The notes under the pieces: model-generated
Told to the model about the DNA's origin: nothing
Databases searched by the model: none
Seen by the model: only the letters and a program-made list of their open reading frames with translations
Source of the DNA: Hypomesus transpacificus
Lineage: Eukaryota; Chordata; Actinopteri; Osmeriformes; Osmeridae
Length of the DNA stretch: 64,000 bases
Assembly (NCBI RefSeq): GCF_021917145.1
Contig: NW_025813796.1
Location: forward strand, 1,841,411-1,905,410
Reading direction: 5' to 3'
Part shown: piece after piece, positions 12,401-22,309 of the stretch
Position numbering within the stretch: the stretch's first letter is position 1
How the letters are laid out: each line of letters begins with the position of its first letter
Program-made: the position numbers and the translations under genes

Positions 12401-14514
12401 AATGCTATCTACTATTCTTGATTCAAAAATTCAAATTCAATGATGTGAATTCAAATTCAAAAATGTATGATTACAAAACAGGGCTAATTATCAGCTTCGG
12501 TGAAAGAAAATAGCCCTTTACTTACCTTATAAAAGACCAGCAACAGATCATCAAGATGCCCATGTAAGTCTCCTGGAAAGATAAAGGAGCAAGTGACACC
12601 CTTTTTCAGCTGTATGTCAAAGGCTGCTCATAGATGAATGACTTGTGAGGCAACACTGATGCCTCTTTCTCTCCGTGGCCTGCTACTGTTCTCCTCACCA
12701 CAGATGGTAATCTCCCTGCTTTTGCAGGTGGAGACCTGATTTATGTTGGGGAGGATTCGAAGAAGCCTCCAGGTTTCCCCAAGAAGCTGAAGGACGTATC
12801 GAGAATGGAGCTGCTACTAGGAAAAAACAGAGATAGGTCGATCAGTAAGGAATCCTTTGTCTTGGAGTGGATGTGGTGACGTACGTGAGTTCTGTTAAAC
12901 CCATCTGGGATAGTGCAAGAGCTACGGCCATGCTGTGAGTAGTAGTGCCTACTTGGTGGTTCTGGAATGCTTCGACCAGCTCTGCTGCGTTGGAGAAGGT
13001 CATAGGGAAGGTGAGGTTTGGCCCGCTGTAGATATCAGCAATCTCAATGCTCTTGTAGCAGAAGTATCTCTCCCACTCAACGTCACGACAAATGTCGTTT
13101 TCACGGAACAGGTGCGAGATGAGATTTCCTGAGGGAGACACGTCACGGTTCTTAAAGGGGACGGATGGGGTCTAAGAGCACGTTCACTTGTCTGCAGTTG
13201 TTAATTATCAACTGCTAATTCATTATTATAAGTAAGAGATCATCTTACTCTCACTGCTGGCTGGGGTGAAGTGGTCCATGAGGTAGCCAAAGAAATTATA
13301 CAGCTGTGGATGAGAGAATGTACGTCTTTTATAACTGTACCTCTTATATGGGGACTTAACATTGAGGTCTAGTGCTCGAGTACCAAGCCCTATGCACTTG
13401 TTAGGCTCCATGAAGACCTGAGGTGCAATTTCCCCCCAGAAATCAACAAAGTGCTCCTCAACTGTACTCTACTCCACTCCATTCATTGAGATTTCCACAC
13501 CCAAGTACATCACAGGTAGGGCTTAGACAGTTTGATTGTATGTGGATGTGGGTATGTGGCCTTGTTTCTTGATGTCGACTGTTAGTCACCTTGATCTGGT
13601 CCTGCTCGCCTGCGTACTCGATGGACTGGAAGATGTTCCAGGTGCATCTGCGCCTCATCTCCAGCCGGGCCACGTACTGACGGTACCAGCGCTGGATCAG
13701 CAGGGCTGACCTTATGGCTGAGGGCGAGAGAGGTCAAGATGAAGGGATGAGAGGGAGTCAGGTGGCTGAGCGGTTAGGGTATCGGGCTAGTAATCTAAAG
13801 GTCGCCAGTTTGATTCCCGGCTGCGCCCAATGACGTAATGAAGTGCCTTGGGCAAGGCACTTCACCCTTCTTGCCTCGGGGGGAATGTCCCTGTACTTAC
13901 TGTAAGTAAGAGGGTCTGCTATATGACTAAATGTAATGGATGACAGTATTGAGGGTTAAAAGTTCAAGAGGGATGAGGGATAGAGGGAAACTGCTCTGGG
14001 TGCAGATGGGGTAAAGATCCATTAACTAGAATGAGATCTCGAACAGATATGATGACCATGATGATATAATATTGATATTTTTTAAGTTGTTCTTTGACTA
14101 CAGTAGAGAGTAATCGAAATGGAGAGTTCAGAATACTCACCTGTGGCAGCTTGACATCAGCAACAAGGAGAGAGTGAAGAAAGTCTTATTTAACTACTGT
14201 TTTGCTGTATATAATGTAAAAATATACATTTTTTAAAGTTAATGTTTGCTCTTGATTTCAATTGGAAAATAGAAATAGTGATTTACCTGGAACTGATATG
14301 CTGGCTGCAGAAAAATAGAAAAACAATAGCATTAGCAGAGGAATAGCTTTTACGGAGAACAATAAATTTCTGAATGTTGTGTATGCAAATTAGATTGATT
14401 TCAAAATGATTATGACTAATCAGGTTGACTGAAGTTAATAAAGAAAAAAACACCTCGATTGCATTTCTTCAGCTGCTGCTGCTGCTGCTCGGATTTTGTG
14501 AAGCCACATCCCAT
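6402..14514 (-). CDS. ppef2: Serine/threonine phosphatase with EF-hands 2 (ppef2), complete, 18 exons
   Basis: PPEF/RdgC-type Ca2+-linked PPP-family phosphatase, retina-enriched in vertebrates. Exons in coding order: 14514-14454, 14304-14287, 14149-14141, 13717-13590, 13303-13249, 13128-12953, 12813-12699, 12572-12526, 12357-12191, 12101-12065, 11613-11464, 11157-10813, 10662-10477, 10283-10141, 9765-9659, 7545-7382, 7158-7071, 6598-6402. They sum to 2193 nt (730 aa; human PPEF2 753). Order of features: Met-Gly-Cys start (possible acylation), Gln5 run, IQ motif ([11 protein letters not shown]), then phosphatase motifs GDLHG, GDFVDRG, GNHED, ILHGG and RSHE. A Ser/Asp-rich insert is encoded at 10813-11157. 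At the C-terminus are EF-hand loops DTDNSGLISFEE and [12 protein letters not shown], and a degenerate one (DPDNTGLISLKH). The N-terminal microexons are inferred from splice sites and frame only; the rest is firm. Confidence 0.92.
7693..8907 (+). mobile_element. Degenerate Tc1/mariner element inside ppef2 intron
   Basis: The right end (GGGTGCCAATATTTTTCATC... ACTG) and the left end (ACGATGGGCTGACATATTGGCAC) are imperfect inverted copies. TA lies at 7691-7692 and 8908-8909. Between them, the plus strand has broken Tc1-like transposase fragments, for example [14 protein letters not shown] and [12 protein letters not shown], with stops and shifts. The open frame at 7857-8144 is part of this remnant. 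It lies in the 2.1-kb ppef2 intron between the exons at 7545 and 9659. Confidence 0.65.
13754..13939 (+). mobile_element. tRNA-derived SINE, copy 1
   Basis: The head carries RNA polymerase III box A-like TGGCTGAGCGGTTAGGG and box B-like GGTCGCCAGTTTGATTCCCG. The body (GAAGTGCCTTGGGCAAGGCAC) and tail (GTCTGCTATATGACTAAATG) match two reverse-oriented copies at 24119-24307 and 61582-61778. It lies in the ppef2 intron upstream of the IQ-motif exon. Confidence 0.85.
14141..14149 (-). other. ppef2: Candidate 9-nt ppef2 microexon
   Basis: On the minus strand CTGCCACAG is bounded by an AG acceptor (14151-14150) and a strong gtgagt donor. It starts and ends in phase 1, so inclusion adds exactly three codons and skipping keeps frame. 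It links the 18-nt microexon at 14287-14304 to the exon at 13717. This is prediction from sequence only. Confidence 0.5.
14287..14304 (-). other. ppef2: Candidate 18-nt ppef2 microexon
   Basis: On the minus strand CCAGCATATCAGTTCCAG is preceded by tttttctgcag and followed by gtaaat. It is phase 1 at both ends. Joined with the exon at 14514-14454 it reads on without a stop into the IQ-motif exon. This is prediction from sequence only. Confidence 0.5.
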
Positions 14515-15479
14515 GACCTTTTGCTCTTTGGACCAACATGCAAACACAACATAGATACCATTTATTATTTCGAGCCTTTATTGAACACAATTTGTTCATA
14601 CGTTTTGAATATTATGGCAGCCGTAGTCGTTTTCTGTCCACTGTGGGCTTACCAAATGATTAAGCAAGTGCAAGGCTTACCATGTGAAAGTCTCATTTCA
14701 ATAAGAACCGGATGGGTTTTAATCAGATCATTCTGATCCCACCCCCCACCCACCTCCTGGACTTCTATGATTGGCTTCTATATCCTGCTTCAGCTCCAAG
14801 TAAATACAATGAACTACTGGACAAAAAGTACAGAACATCTCTGTCGCTTCCCCCTTATACCACAATCCTATTTTCATCTGATCACGTCCTCAACACCAAC
14901 AGCACACTCATTCAAACAGTCTCCTCACCTGGCCACCTTGCCTCTCAACCCTCCTCAGAGCTCCAGCATCTCAGTTGCGTTGCTGCCCCCAAATGTTCTT
15001 TGCACGGTCCTTGCCCGCTTCCGGGTAGCACTAAGACACGAGACCACGACACCTTGGAGACATATTCGCTGTTAAACCGGGCGACATCTACTTCCAGTTG
15101 TTGCCTCTCTGGCTGCCTCTATATAGGATATGCAGGGCCTTGATCATGCCGATTTGTGCAGCTGCTGGCTCTCTGTCTCAGGTTAGTAAGCAGCCAGCAT
15201 GGCCTCAAGTGTCTTGGCTGAGCCTCGTGACCACTTAACCAAAACAACAAGATGCAAGTGGATTAGGATTAAGCCTTACTATGGCTGGCATCTACTCTGA
15301 ATAAACGGATAAAGGTTCTGATAAAGGGCAACAGCTGGGAAAAAGACAGATTTAATATGGAACTCAGTCACGCGGCACTGAGGTTCATTCAAGAGATTCC
15401 ATTCTGTTTTGTTGTTCAGAAATGCCTCAGAAATGTAATATACAACAATAATTTCCATAACATCCTCCTTGAAGGTTTT

Positions 15480-16740
15480 TGGACTGGTTTCGCAGACACG
15501 TATTTATGGAGGAGTAAATGTGCCATAAATAAATACATAAAAAGTAAATAAATAAAGAGACATCTCTTCAGTGATGTGAAGTTGCATGTCTTTCAAAATA
15601 AATATACATTTCATTTAAATTATGCAACACATTTCAATTTAAATGAAAAGGGGCGGGGCATAAACTATTACATGATGGAGCTGTCCTCATGTGCTTGGAG
15701 CATTGTGATTGGACACTTGAGAGCAAACTGTCAGACCTGAGCGGTCAATCAGGTAGCAGACATATAAGTTTCAATCATATTGAAACACAATTGGGCCACT
15801 TTGAAAACGATTGAACCAGATATGTTATTGTTAACATGTGGCCTGTTCTCAGTCTCAGGCCCAGAGGGCCCAGAGGGACCAGAGAGACCAGAGGGCCCAG
15901 AGGGACCAGAGGGTCCAGAGGGTCCAGAGAGACCAGAGGGACCAGAGAGACCAGAGGGACCAGAGGGACCAGAGGGTCCAGAGGGTCCAGAGAGACCAGA
16001 GGGACCAGAGAGACCAGAGGGACCAGAGGGCCCAGAGAGACCAGAGGGACCAGAGGGCCCAGAGGGACCAGAGGGACCAGAGGGCCCAGAGAGACCAGAG
16101 GGACCAGAGGGACCAGAGGGACCAGAGGGCCCAGTGGGCCCAGAGGGACCAGAGGGCCCAGAGAGACCAGAGGGACCAGAGGGCCCAGAGGGCCCAGAGG
16201 GACCAGAGGGCCCATAGAGACCAGAGGGACCAGTGGGCCCAGAGGGACCAGAGGGACCAGTGGGCCCAGAGGGACCAGAGGGACCAGACGGACCAGAGGG
16301 CCCAGAGGCTCCAGGCTGTGAATTGTACGGATAGTTTAACTGCAAGCCCACGCCTCCGGATGGACATTTTCTTAGCAAAATGGACACCTGTTATAATATA
16401 TCTGTTAAAATGAACATTCTGTTGACATTTGACTGGACAAGCTGGATTGAATATGTAACTATGTGAACCCATTGGGATGACCCTTCTGCCAGTTGTGTTT
16501 TCTTTTTCTTTGGTCTATACTTGTATTATATACTATTTTTATATTACTATATTGTTATTATAATTGTATATAATATTGTATGACATGCTGTGTGAGACTC
16601 ACTGTCAAGGAACTTGTTCTAATAAATGTTCACAAAAAGAAAAACTTGCAACTTCACATCACTTAAGAGATATCTATACTTTTTTTTATTCATATATATT
16701 TTTTTTATCTAGCTATGGCACATTTAGTCCTCCATACATA
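15480..16740. mobile_element. Inverted-repeat-flanked segment carrying a minisatellite
   Basis: The left arm at about 15508-15600 (GGAGGAGTAAATGTGCCATA ... CAGTGATGTGAAGTTGCA) is repeated in reverse complement at about 16640-16735 (GGAGGACTAAATGTGCCATA ... AAGTGATGTGAAGTTGCA on the minus strand). The arms are roughly 100 bp with indels. Between them lie about 250 bp of AT-rich DNA and the 9-bp minisatellite. The structure suggests a non-autonomous DNA element or MITE that captured or grew the minisatellite. No transposase is present and the family was not recognised. Confidence 0.55.
15856..16312. repeat. 9-bp minisatellite (GAGGGACCA variants)
   Basis: About 50 units of 9 bp with a few variant forms (AGGGACCAG, AGGGCCCAG, AGAGACCAG, AGGGTCCAG). 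Because the period is a multiple of three, several frames stay open for about 460 bp. On the minus strand one frame reads as collagen-like Gly-Pro-Ser/Gly-Leu-Ser triplets (15749-16387). No splice context, signal peptide or collagen flanks are visible, so I treat it as a non-coding tandem repeat. Confidence 0.85.
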
Positions 16741-18069
16741 TTAAGCCTAGTCTAGGACAAAAAAACAAGCTCAATGGAGTTTTCTATTGAATTCGATTTT
16801 CTGGTTCTAGAATAAACTTAATCTCTATCTGCACAACCGGCCCATGAAGTTCTTTTGAACTGTTCCCCACTTTTCCAACTATTTTCAGGGTAATTTCCAG
16901 TAGACTATAAGACTTAATAAAACTAAAGGACTTTTGGATGTTGACAACAGTCTGATTATTACCTCAACACCCTCAGATATCGGTATGTTGTTGTCTAAGA
17001 AAGACAATCAAAGAATGTTGTCTGTGTCTACTTTTCAAACACCTGCAACCCACACCCTCCACACGACCTCGATGTGGCATAGAGAGTCTTTGTGATTCAT
17101 AGTGATGGTGGCCAGTAACAGCTGCCTGTGCTGGAACTCCCTTAGCCACTGTGTGAGGTGGGAGATGACCAACACTCAAGGACTCCAATTGTTTTGATAA
17201 AAATCAAAAAATCTAAGCCCCCTCTCAATTTCACAGTTATTTTAGGAACAACATTCTTTTTCACACATCAACATTGAAGCTGCCCCTTTCCCTTTGGCTC
17301 CCTTGCAAATATGCTGGCGTACAGCTGTCCCGTCCACATAAGTTAGAAGAAACCTGGTGACACGTTGATCCTTGAATGTTTCAGAGAGCAAAATCGTTTT
17401 TTTTTCAATATATTTATTATATATTTACTATAAAGTTAAACATTTTGCCTATATAATACTCTGTATAGAACAAACCTCCCTGTCTTTGATGACCACCACC
17501 CTGTTATATTTAGCTGTTAACCTTTCTTTAAACTTCTCATATCCTGACATTATCAGCGTGCATTGTTCTGGGGAATTATAAGGAGCAATAGACTAACTGC
17601 ATGCATTGTAAAAAGCGCCCCTTTTCTGCATAAACTCCAGTTAACACCACACTAACCCAACATCTTAATCAACAGCTACATCATGGGCTTCAACCCCTCA
17701 CCTGACTATGTATCCAAATAACTTATTTCTTTCAGTTGAAAATGTGTTTTAAAATATTCTTGGTGTGGCCGAAAGGTTATTGAGTCATTGAGATTAGCAG
17801 CTCTTTATTAACTAATAGACGACTCTTGGTAACATTGCTCGGACTCTTCAAAAGACAGAAAGGTGGTTTCTTCGATAATTCAGAGTTTTAAAAAGAGCTT
17901 GGTTTCTCCACCACCTCTCTGGCAAAGAATCAACCATTAGCAAACATGACCTTTTCCTCTAATTTAGATTAGAAGTAGGAGATGGACACTACATCATTTA
18001 TAGAGTTTAACAATTAAACATATTAATCTGAAACACGTAACCAGCCAATTAAAAAAACAAATTCATTCT
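16741..18069. other. Intergenic interval between ppef2 side and gsdf unit 1
   Basis: AT-rich sequence with only short, unsupported reading frames. No exon, RNA gene or complete repeat was recognised. It ends where similarity to the second duplication unit begins (about 18070). Confidence 0.5.
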
Positions 18070-18328
18070 CTCTCTCCATCTCACAGTGAGGGAACAGCAA
18101 TGTTAAATATTCCAAGGCCAAGTTGGTGAATGCGGAGATAAAACGTAGGTTCCCAGACAACTACAAACAATAGATGCTCTCTTTCTGAGTAGAGTAGCCC
18201 CACTCAAAATCCTGACTGATTTCAAAAACGTCCCTGTCAGTCTCATCAAGACTGCAGGACCAATATCTCTCTCTATTGTGGAACCACATCTAGTTCATAC
18301 AGTTGCATTGTGATATTTCTTTCTACCT

Positions 18329-18360
18329 CTGTATAAGAGCGTCTGCTAAATGACTAAATG
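18329..18360 (+). mobile_element. SINE-tail insertion upstream of broken gsdf
   Basis: A 32-bp insertion (CTGTATAAGAGCGTCTGCTA...) matches the 3' tail of the SINEs in this window. It is bordered by a TACCT direct repeat (18324-18328 and 18361-18365). The corresponding place in unit 2 (near 27027-27031) has a single TACCT and no insert. It lies 24 bp before the ATG at 18385. Confidence 0.7.
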
Positions 18361-18384
18361 TACCTGGCTTACTAGGTATCCAAA

Positions 18385-20596
18385 ATGTCACTGGCGTTGT
18401 TTGTGATGTTTGTTGTCTTTGGTTGCTCACTTGGGGGAACATTTGTTCCGCAGCCCTCTGAGAAGGACTGAACGTCAATCTCAGACACTCCTGCTATCAC
18501 CTACCTTTTACAATCTGTGAGTCAAACTACTCAAGAAGCAGCAAATATCTGATTTATTTGGCTAATGTTATTGTGCAACAACCAATTAAAAAGTTATGTG
18601 TTTGTATTAGAGGATTAGATAACATGCCACAAAGGTTCACGTACAAAGGTAGTTGCGGAGGTTTTCCGAGGCTTCTTCAAATTAATAGGTTAAATGATGG
18701 GGAAAACATTTCTATTCCCTCTTTCAGATCAGTGTGGGATGCATAACCTGGATTTGTACCAGCCGTATGTTAGCTCTCGTAACAGGCTGTTCTGCTCAGA
18801 CATTAACAATGCAATAAATCTTTGTCAAGCACTCCTTACTTTGCACTGTGGAGTATAAAAAGACCCTTTAGGTCTGCAAAACAACTTCAAAAGCACAGAC
18901 AAATACTACACACACTACACACAGAGAGATATAGTTCTGCTATTGTAATGACACAAATAATGTGATATATTGTGATTAATAATATAGCTGAGTTGTAAGC
19001 AGTTTGTTTCAACATGGTCACTTCAAAATGCCCAATCCTGAAGCCAAAATTTAGTTTCAATTTGAAAGCCAAGTAAAACCACATGCTTGTACGGAACACA
19101 AATGGCTTTTGAATTATAGCTTCTCAGGTTGCACTGTCTCTGTAATTATGGAACTGTAAACACAAACTGTTGTGGGCACTCTCCTCTAACCTCAGCGATG
19201 TCAATAGAGTCAATACATTCTATTAATGTGATCATGTTGGCTTTATGGAATGCTTCAAGAGCACAGATTTTGTGAAAATAAACAAAATGGATGTGAAAGT
19301 GAAGGTGATGATACAGTGCTCTCCAGGTGGCATGAACAGTCACTACAAAGCATGAAGATGACCATCCTTGGTGGTCTGAACCTGCAGATGGAGCCCCAAC
19401 TGCCTTCTAGTGGACTGACTGGCATCCGAGAGCAGTGGAAGGCTGTTTTCAGCACCATCTCCCATACCCCCCGGGAAAGAGCAGGTGGGCCAGAACAGAA
19501 CCAGGGATGTAATTCAAACCGTCCTGTATTAAATGCTTAGTTGTACACAGTGTGTTATTTAGGAGTGCTCAATGTTTGTTTCCTGTCTCCTCAGTGCCTG
19601 AGGTCAACTCTGAGGGCCCCATGGCTGTCAACGGCACAGAACAGAAGTGCTGTCAGAAAGCTTCCCAGATTTTCCTGAAAGGTGAGCAGTAGGGACCATC
19701 AAACTCAAACAGAAACAACAATATGTGTGTGTGTGTGTGTGTGTTGGTAAAGTGTGCATTCTGACTCAACTATGTCTATGTCAAAACAATCTCTAATAGA
19801 TCTTGGCTGGGAAAACTGGGTCATTTATCCAGAGAGCTTCACTTTCATCCAGTGTGTCCCCTGCAACCTCCAACTGAACCTGAGCAACACCCATTCCCCA
19901 GCACACTCTCTGAACCCTCCTAACACTCCCTTGCCGGTAACGCTTGCACACCCCATATCATATGGAATTGAAAAGTACTGTGTAGACATTCTATACACAT
20001 CTACTTTATAGATGTGACACCATGTTTCATGGCTGTCTGTGATAGGGATATTATTTACATCGAACTATAAACAAACTATAAACTATCATCCATATGAGTC
20101 CAAAAGAGTGTATTTTTAATTCTGTGCATAATGGTCCTCGTTCCCACCAGTTTTATTTTATTTGGTTGAGACATGATAAAATCCCTGTTTCCACAGAGTT
20201 TTATATGTAGTTATGAATGTTTATTGTAATAAAGAAAAACCTAATGTGAGAAAACAGAATTCTCTAGTCTATGTGATCAAATATTGTGCTTTATCTATCC
20301 AGCTGTGGAAATAGAATTTTTTAATGTTCAGGACAAGGGCCACATGCAAGGTCGCCTGTGAGAAACACCAATTAAACCGGTGATTTGGTTGAGATTAGTG
20401 CTACAGCTGTGGTAATGTTTGTTAATTCCCACCATTTCTGTCTCTTGTCCTATTGGTGCAGATGTCATGCTGCCAGACGATCTCACAGGAACTGTTGCCT
20501 TTCCTGTACATGGATGAACAGCGATCCCTGGTCATATCTTCTGTTGAGGTGACCAATCTGTGGCCGCGGGCCAGGAAACCAGCCTTTCCCCAGTAA
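18385..20596 (+). pseudogene. gsdf: gsdf-like gene copy 1, disrupted
   Basis: The gene is homologous to the intact copy at 27048-29570. Exon 1-like sequence 18385-18468 encodes a signal peptide (MSLALFVMFVVFGCSLGG) but hits TGA at 18469-18471 where copy 2 has TTT. The exon 1 splice donor is also lost (CTATCACCTACC versus CTAACAAGTAAG in copy 2). Exons 2-4 (19327-19484, 19595-19681, 19800-19936) are intact and nearly identical to copy 2. Exon 5 (20462-20596) keeps CCQ and LLPFLYMDEQRSLVISSV. A 2-bp deletion, compensated by a 1-bp deletion 20-odd bases later, replaces the family-ending Cys-Gly-Cys with Trp-Pro-Arg. Loss of both the start region and the cystine-knot end argues for a pseudogene. 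Transcription from another promoter or exon cannot be excluded. Confidence 0.8.
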
Positions 20597-21934
20597 GGAC
20601 TGAGCCCCTAGCACCCACCTGCTAGAAAGCTGTCTTTTTGGTCGAAGAATTATACACTTCAAGTAAGTGTATAACTGCCGCTGTCTTATCATCAAGCCAG
20701 GCATGTGGCCTCATCCTTCCAAAATACCTTGTGACTCTGAAAATACATCAGGGAAAAGCTCTTTTTTGTAATCCCAACAAATCCAATTTATGAAACAAAA
20801 ACTCAAAAACTTCTGAAAATCTGTAACAATATTTTCTAAAAGAGGGAGCTAAATGGGAGCTATTCATAACGTTTGATGGTTAATAGATAATAAATGTTAG
20901 TGTTGGACTAATAAAACATGATATGCATTCTGAACTATTTTTAAATAGCAATGTTTCCCACTGCATGACTGGCAGTGGATTAAAGACATGCTTCTGAGTC
21001 TTCTCCCCAAAAATGTGAACTCTGGCTTAACATTCAGAGGCCAGAACTCTCTGAACTCTCTCTGAGCAGTGTTACCAACACTGGAGCTTTTAATACATTC
21101 AGACGGAAAAGGTTAATTATAGTATACTTTAAATACGACTCCTTTTCATAGTATTTTATTATCTGGATTATATTCAACAGCCAGATAATCTCTTCTCTCC
21201 GAATTGTGTTCCACTTTGTGTTTTTGCTTTGTCAACTCTGCTGTAGTTTTCCATGAACATCGACTATCCCAATTGGCTAAACTCCATATTTCATGTTCCA
21301 GGAAAGGCAAATGAGGAACATTAGTGCTCCAGTTTTTCATCAAACCAAGCACCTTTCTTCTGTGAAGAGATTTGGTTAATAAATTCACATAAACCAACAT
21401 ATGATTGTGACGATTTCCCCTGTTTGTCACATCATGTATAACAGGATAACTCTGTTTTGAGTATTGTGTCTAATAGTATTTCAGAGTACTGCTGTGGGAA
21501 CCCTTCGATCTTTTTATCTGGAATGTTTTTCCTGTATTTCATATACAGTTTACCTTGCAATTCCTTTACTGCATGTCACATTTTGTATAGTCATGGTAAT
21601 CTTCATCACGTATATATATACAATTTGTAAGCCTTTTGTATTCCAGTACTTTAATAACAATGTTTTAAATGTATGTCATCATGTGACCATGTTGTTTCTT
21701 TGGTGGCCAATGTCAATAATGCATCTATCAACTGCATTATTACGTGTTTAAATTCTTGGAATAAAGCCATCCAAAGATAATTTAGTTGCTTCAGACTGCT
21801 TTTCATCTGAAGTATGTAAATAGTAACCTTAATATTTTGATTAGCCAAGAATGATCTCTAACTGCACCTTAGACTATGTAAAATAGATTAAGTATACAAT
21901 TTATGGCTCTAACAGCTATTTAGTTGATCTGTTC
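20597..21934. other. Spacer between gsdf copy 1 and secreted-protein gene copy 1
   Basis: No gene recognised. The interval is alignable in pieces to 29571-31257 in unit 2. That interval additionally has the LTR-like insertion at 30846-31050. Short open frames here are not conserved between the two units. Confidence 0.5.
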
Positions 21935-22309
21935 AGTTCCTATTAATGACATGTGTTTAGGATCTAGAGTGCAGCGGAGGCCAGAAAGAGGGTGGAGGGA
22001 AACGGTTGGAGAAATGTTGGCACTCTGTTATGGAAACGCACCCCAGAGATAAGCATCAATGTTGCGCACTTCTAAAAAACGGCTCCAGCATTTCAGTAGC
22101 AGTGCATGGATTTTCTTTCTTAAAATTCACTCTTTTTTTCCCTGGTTCTTTGGTGAGTGTATGTTTGTAACTTGGAATGTGGAGTTATGTAGCCATTTCA
22201 GATAATCCCAGAGGATTGAACCAAGTTACATCAACTGCTGGGAACGGCACTGGCAGGAAAGGCTGCATCTACACTTTCTGCAAAAACTTTTGAGTTTTCA
22301 CAGGTCAAA

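Noticed and set aside
13754..13830. Possible tRNA gene (box A and box B)
   Set aside because: The tRNA-like part is the head of a SINE with a shared body and tail found at two other places; it does not fold as an intact tRNA by eye.
15749..16387. 212-codon collagen-like (Gly-Pro-Ser) reading frame on the minus strand
   Set aside because: It is a 9-bp tandem repeat, so several frames on both strands are open; no signal peptide, conserved ends or splice signals. Reported as a minisatellite.
20462..20596. Treating gsdf copy 1 as a second functional gsdf
   Set aside because: Exon 1 has an in-frame stop and no donor, and the last exon has lost both terminal knot cysteines; conserved exons 2-4 are better explained by gene conversion.
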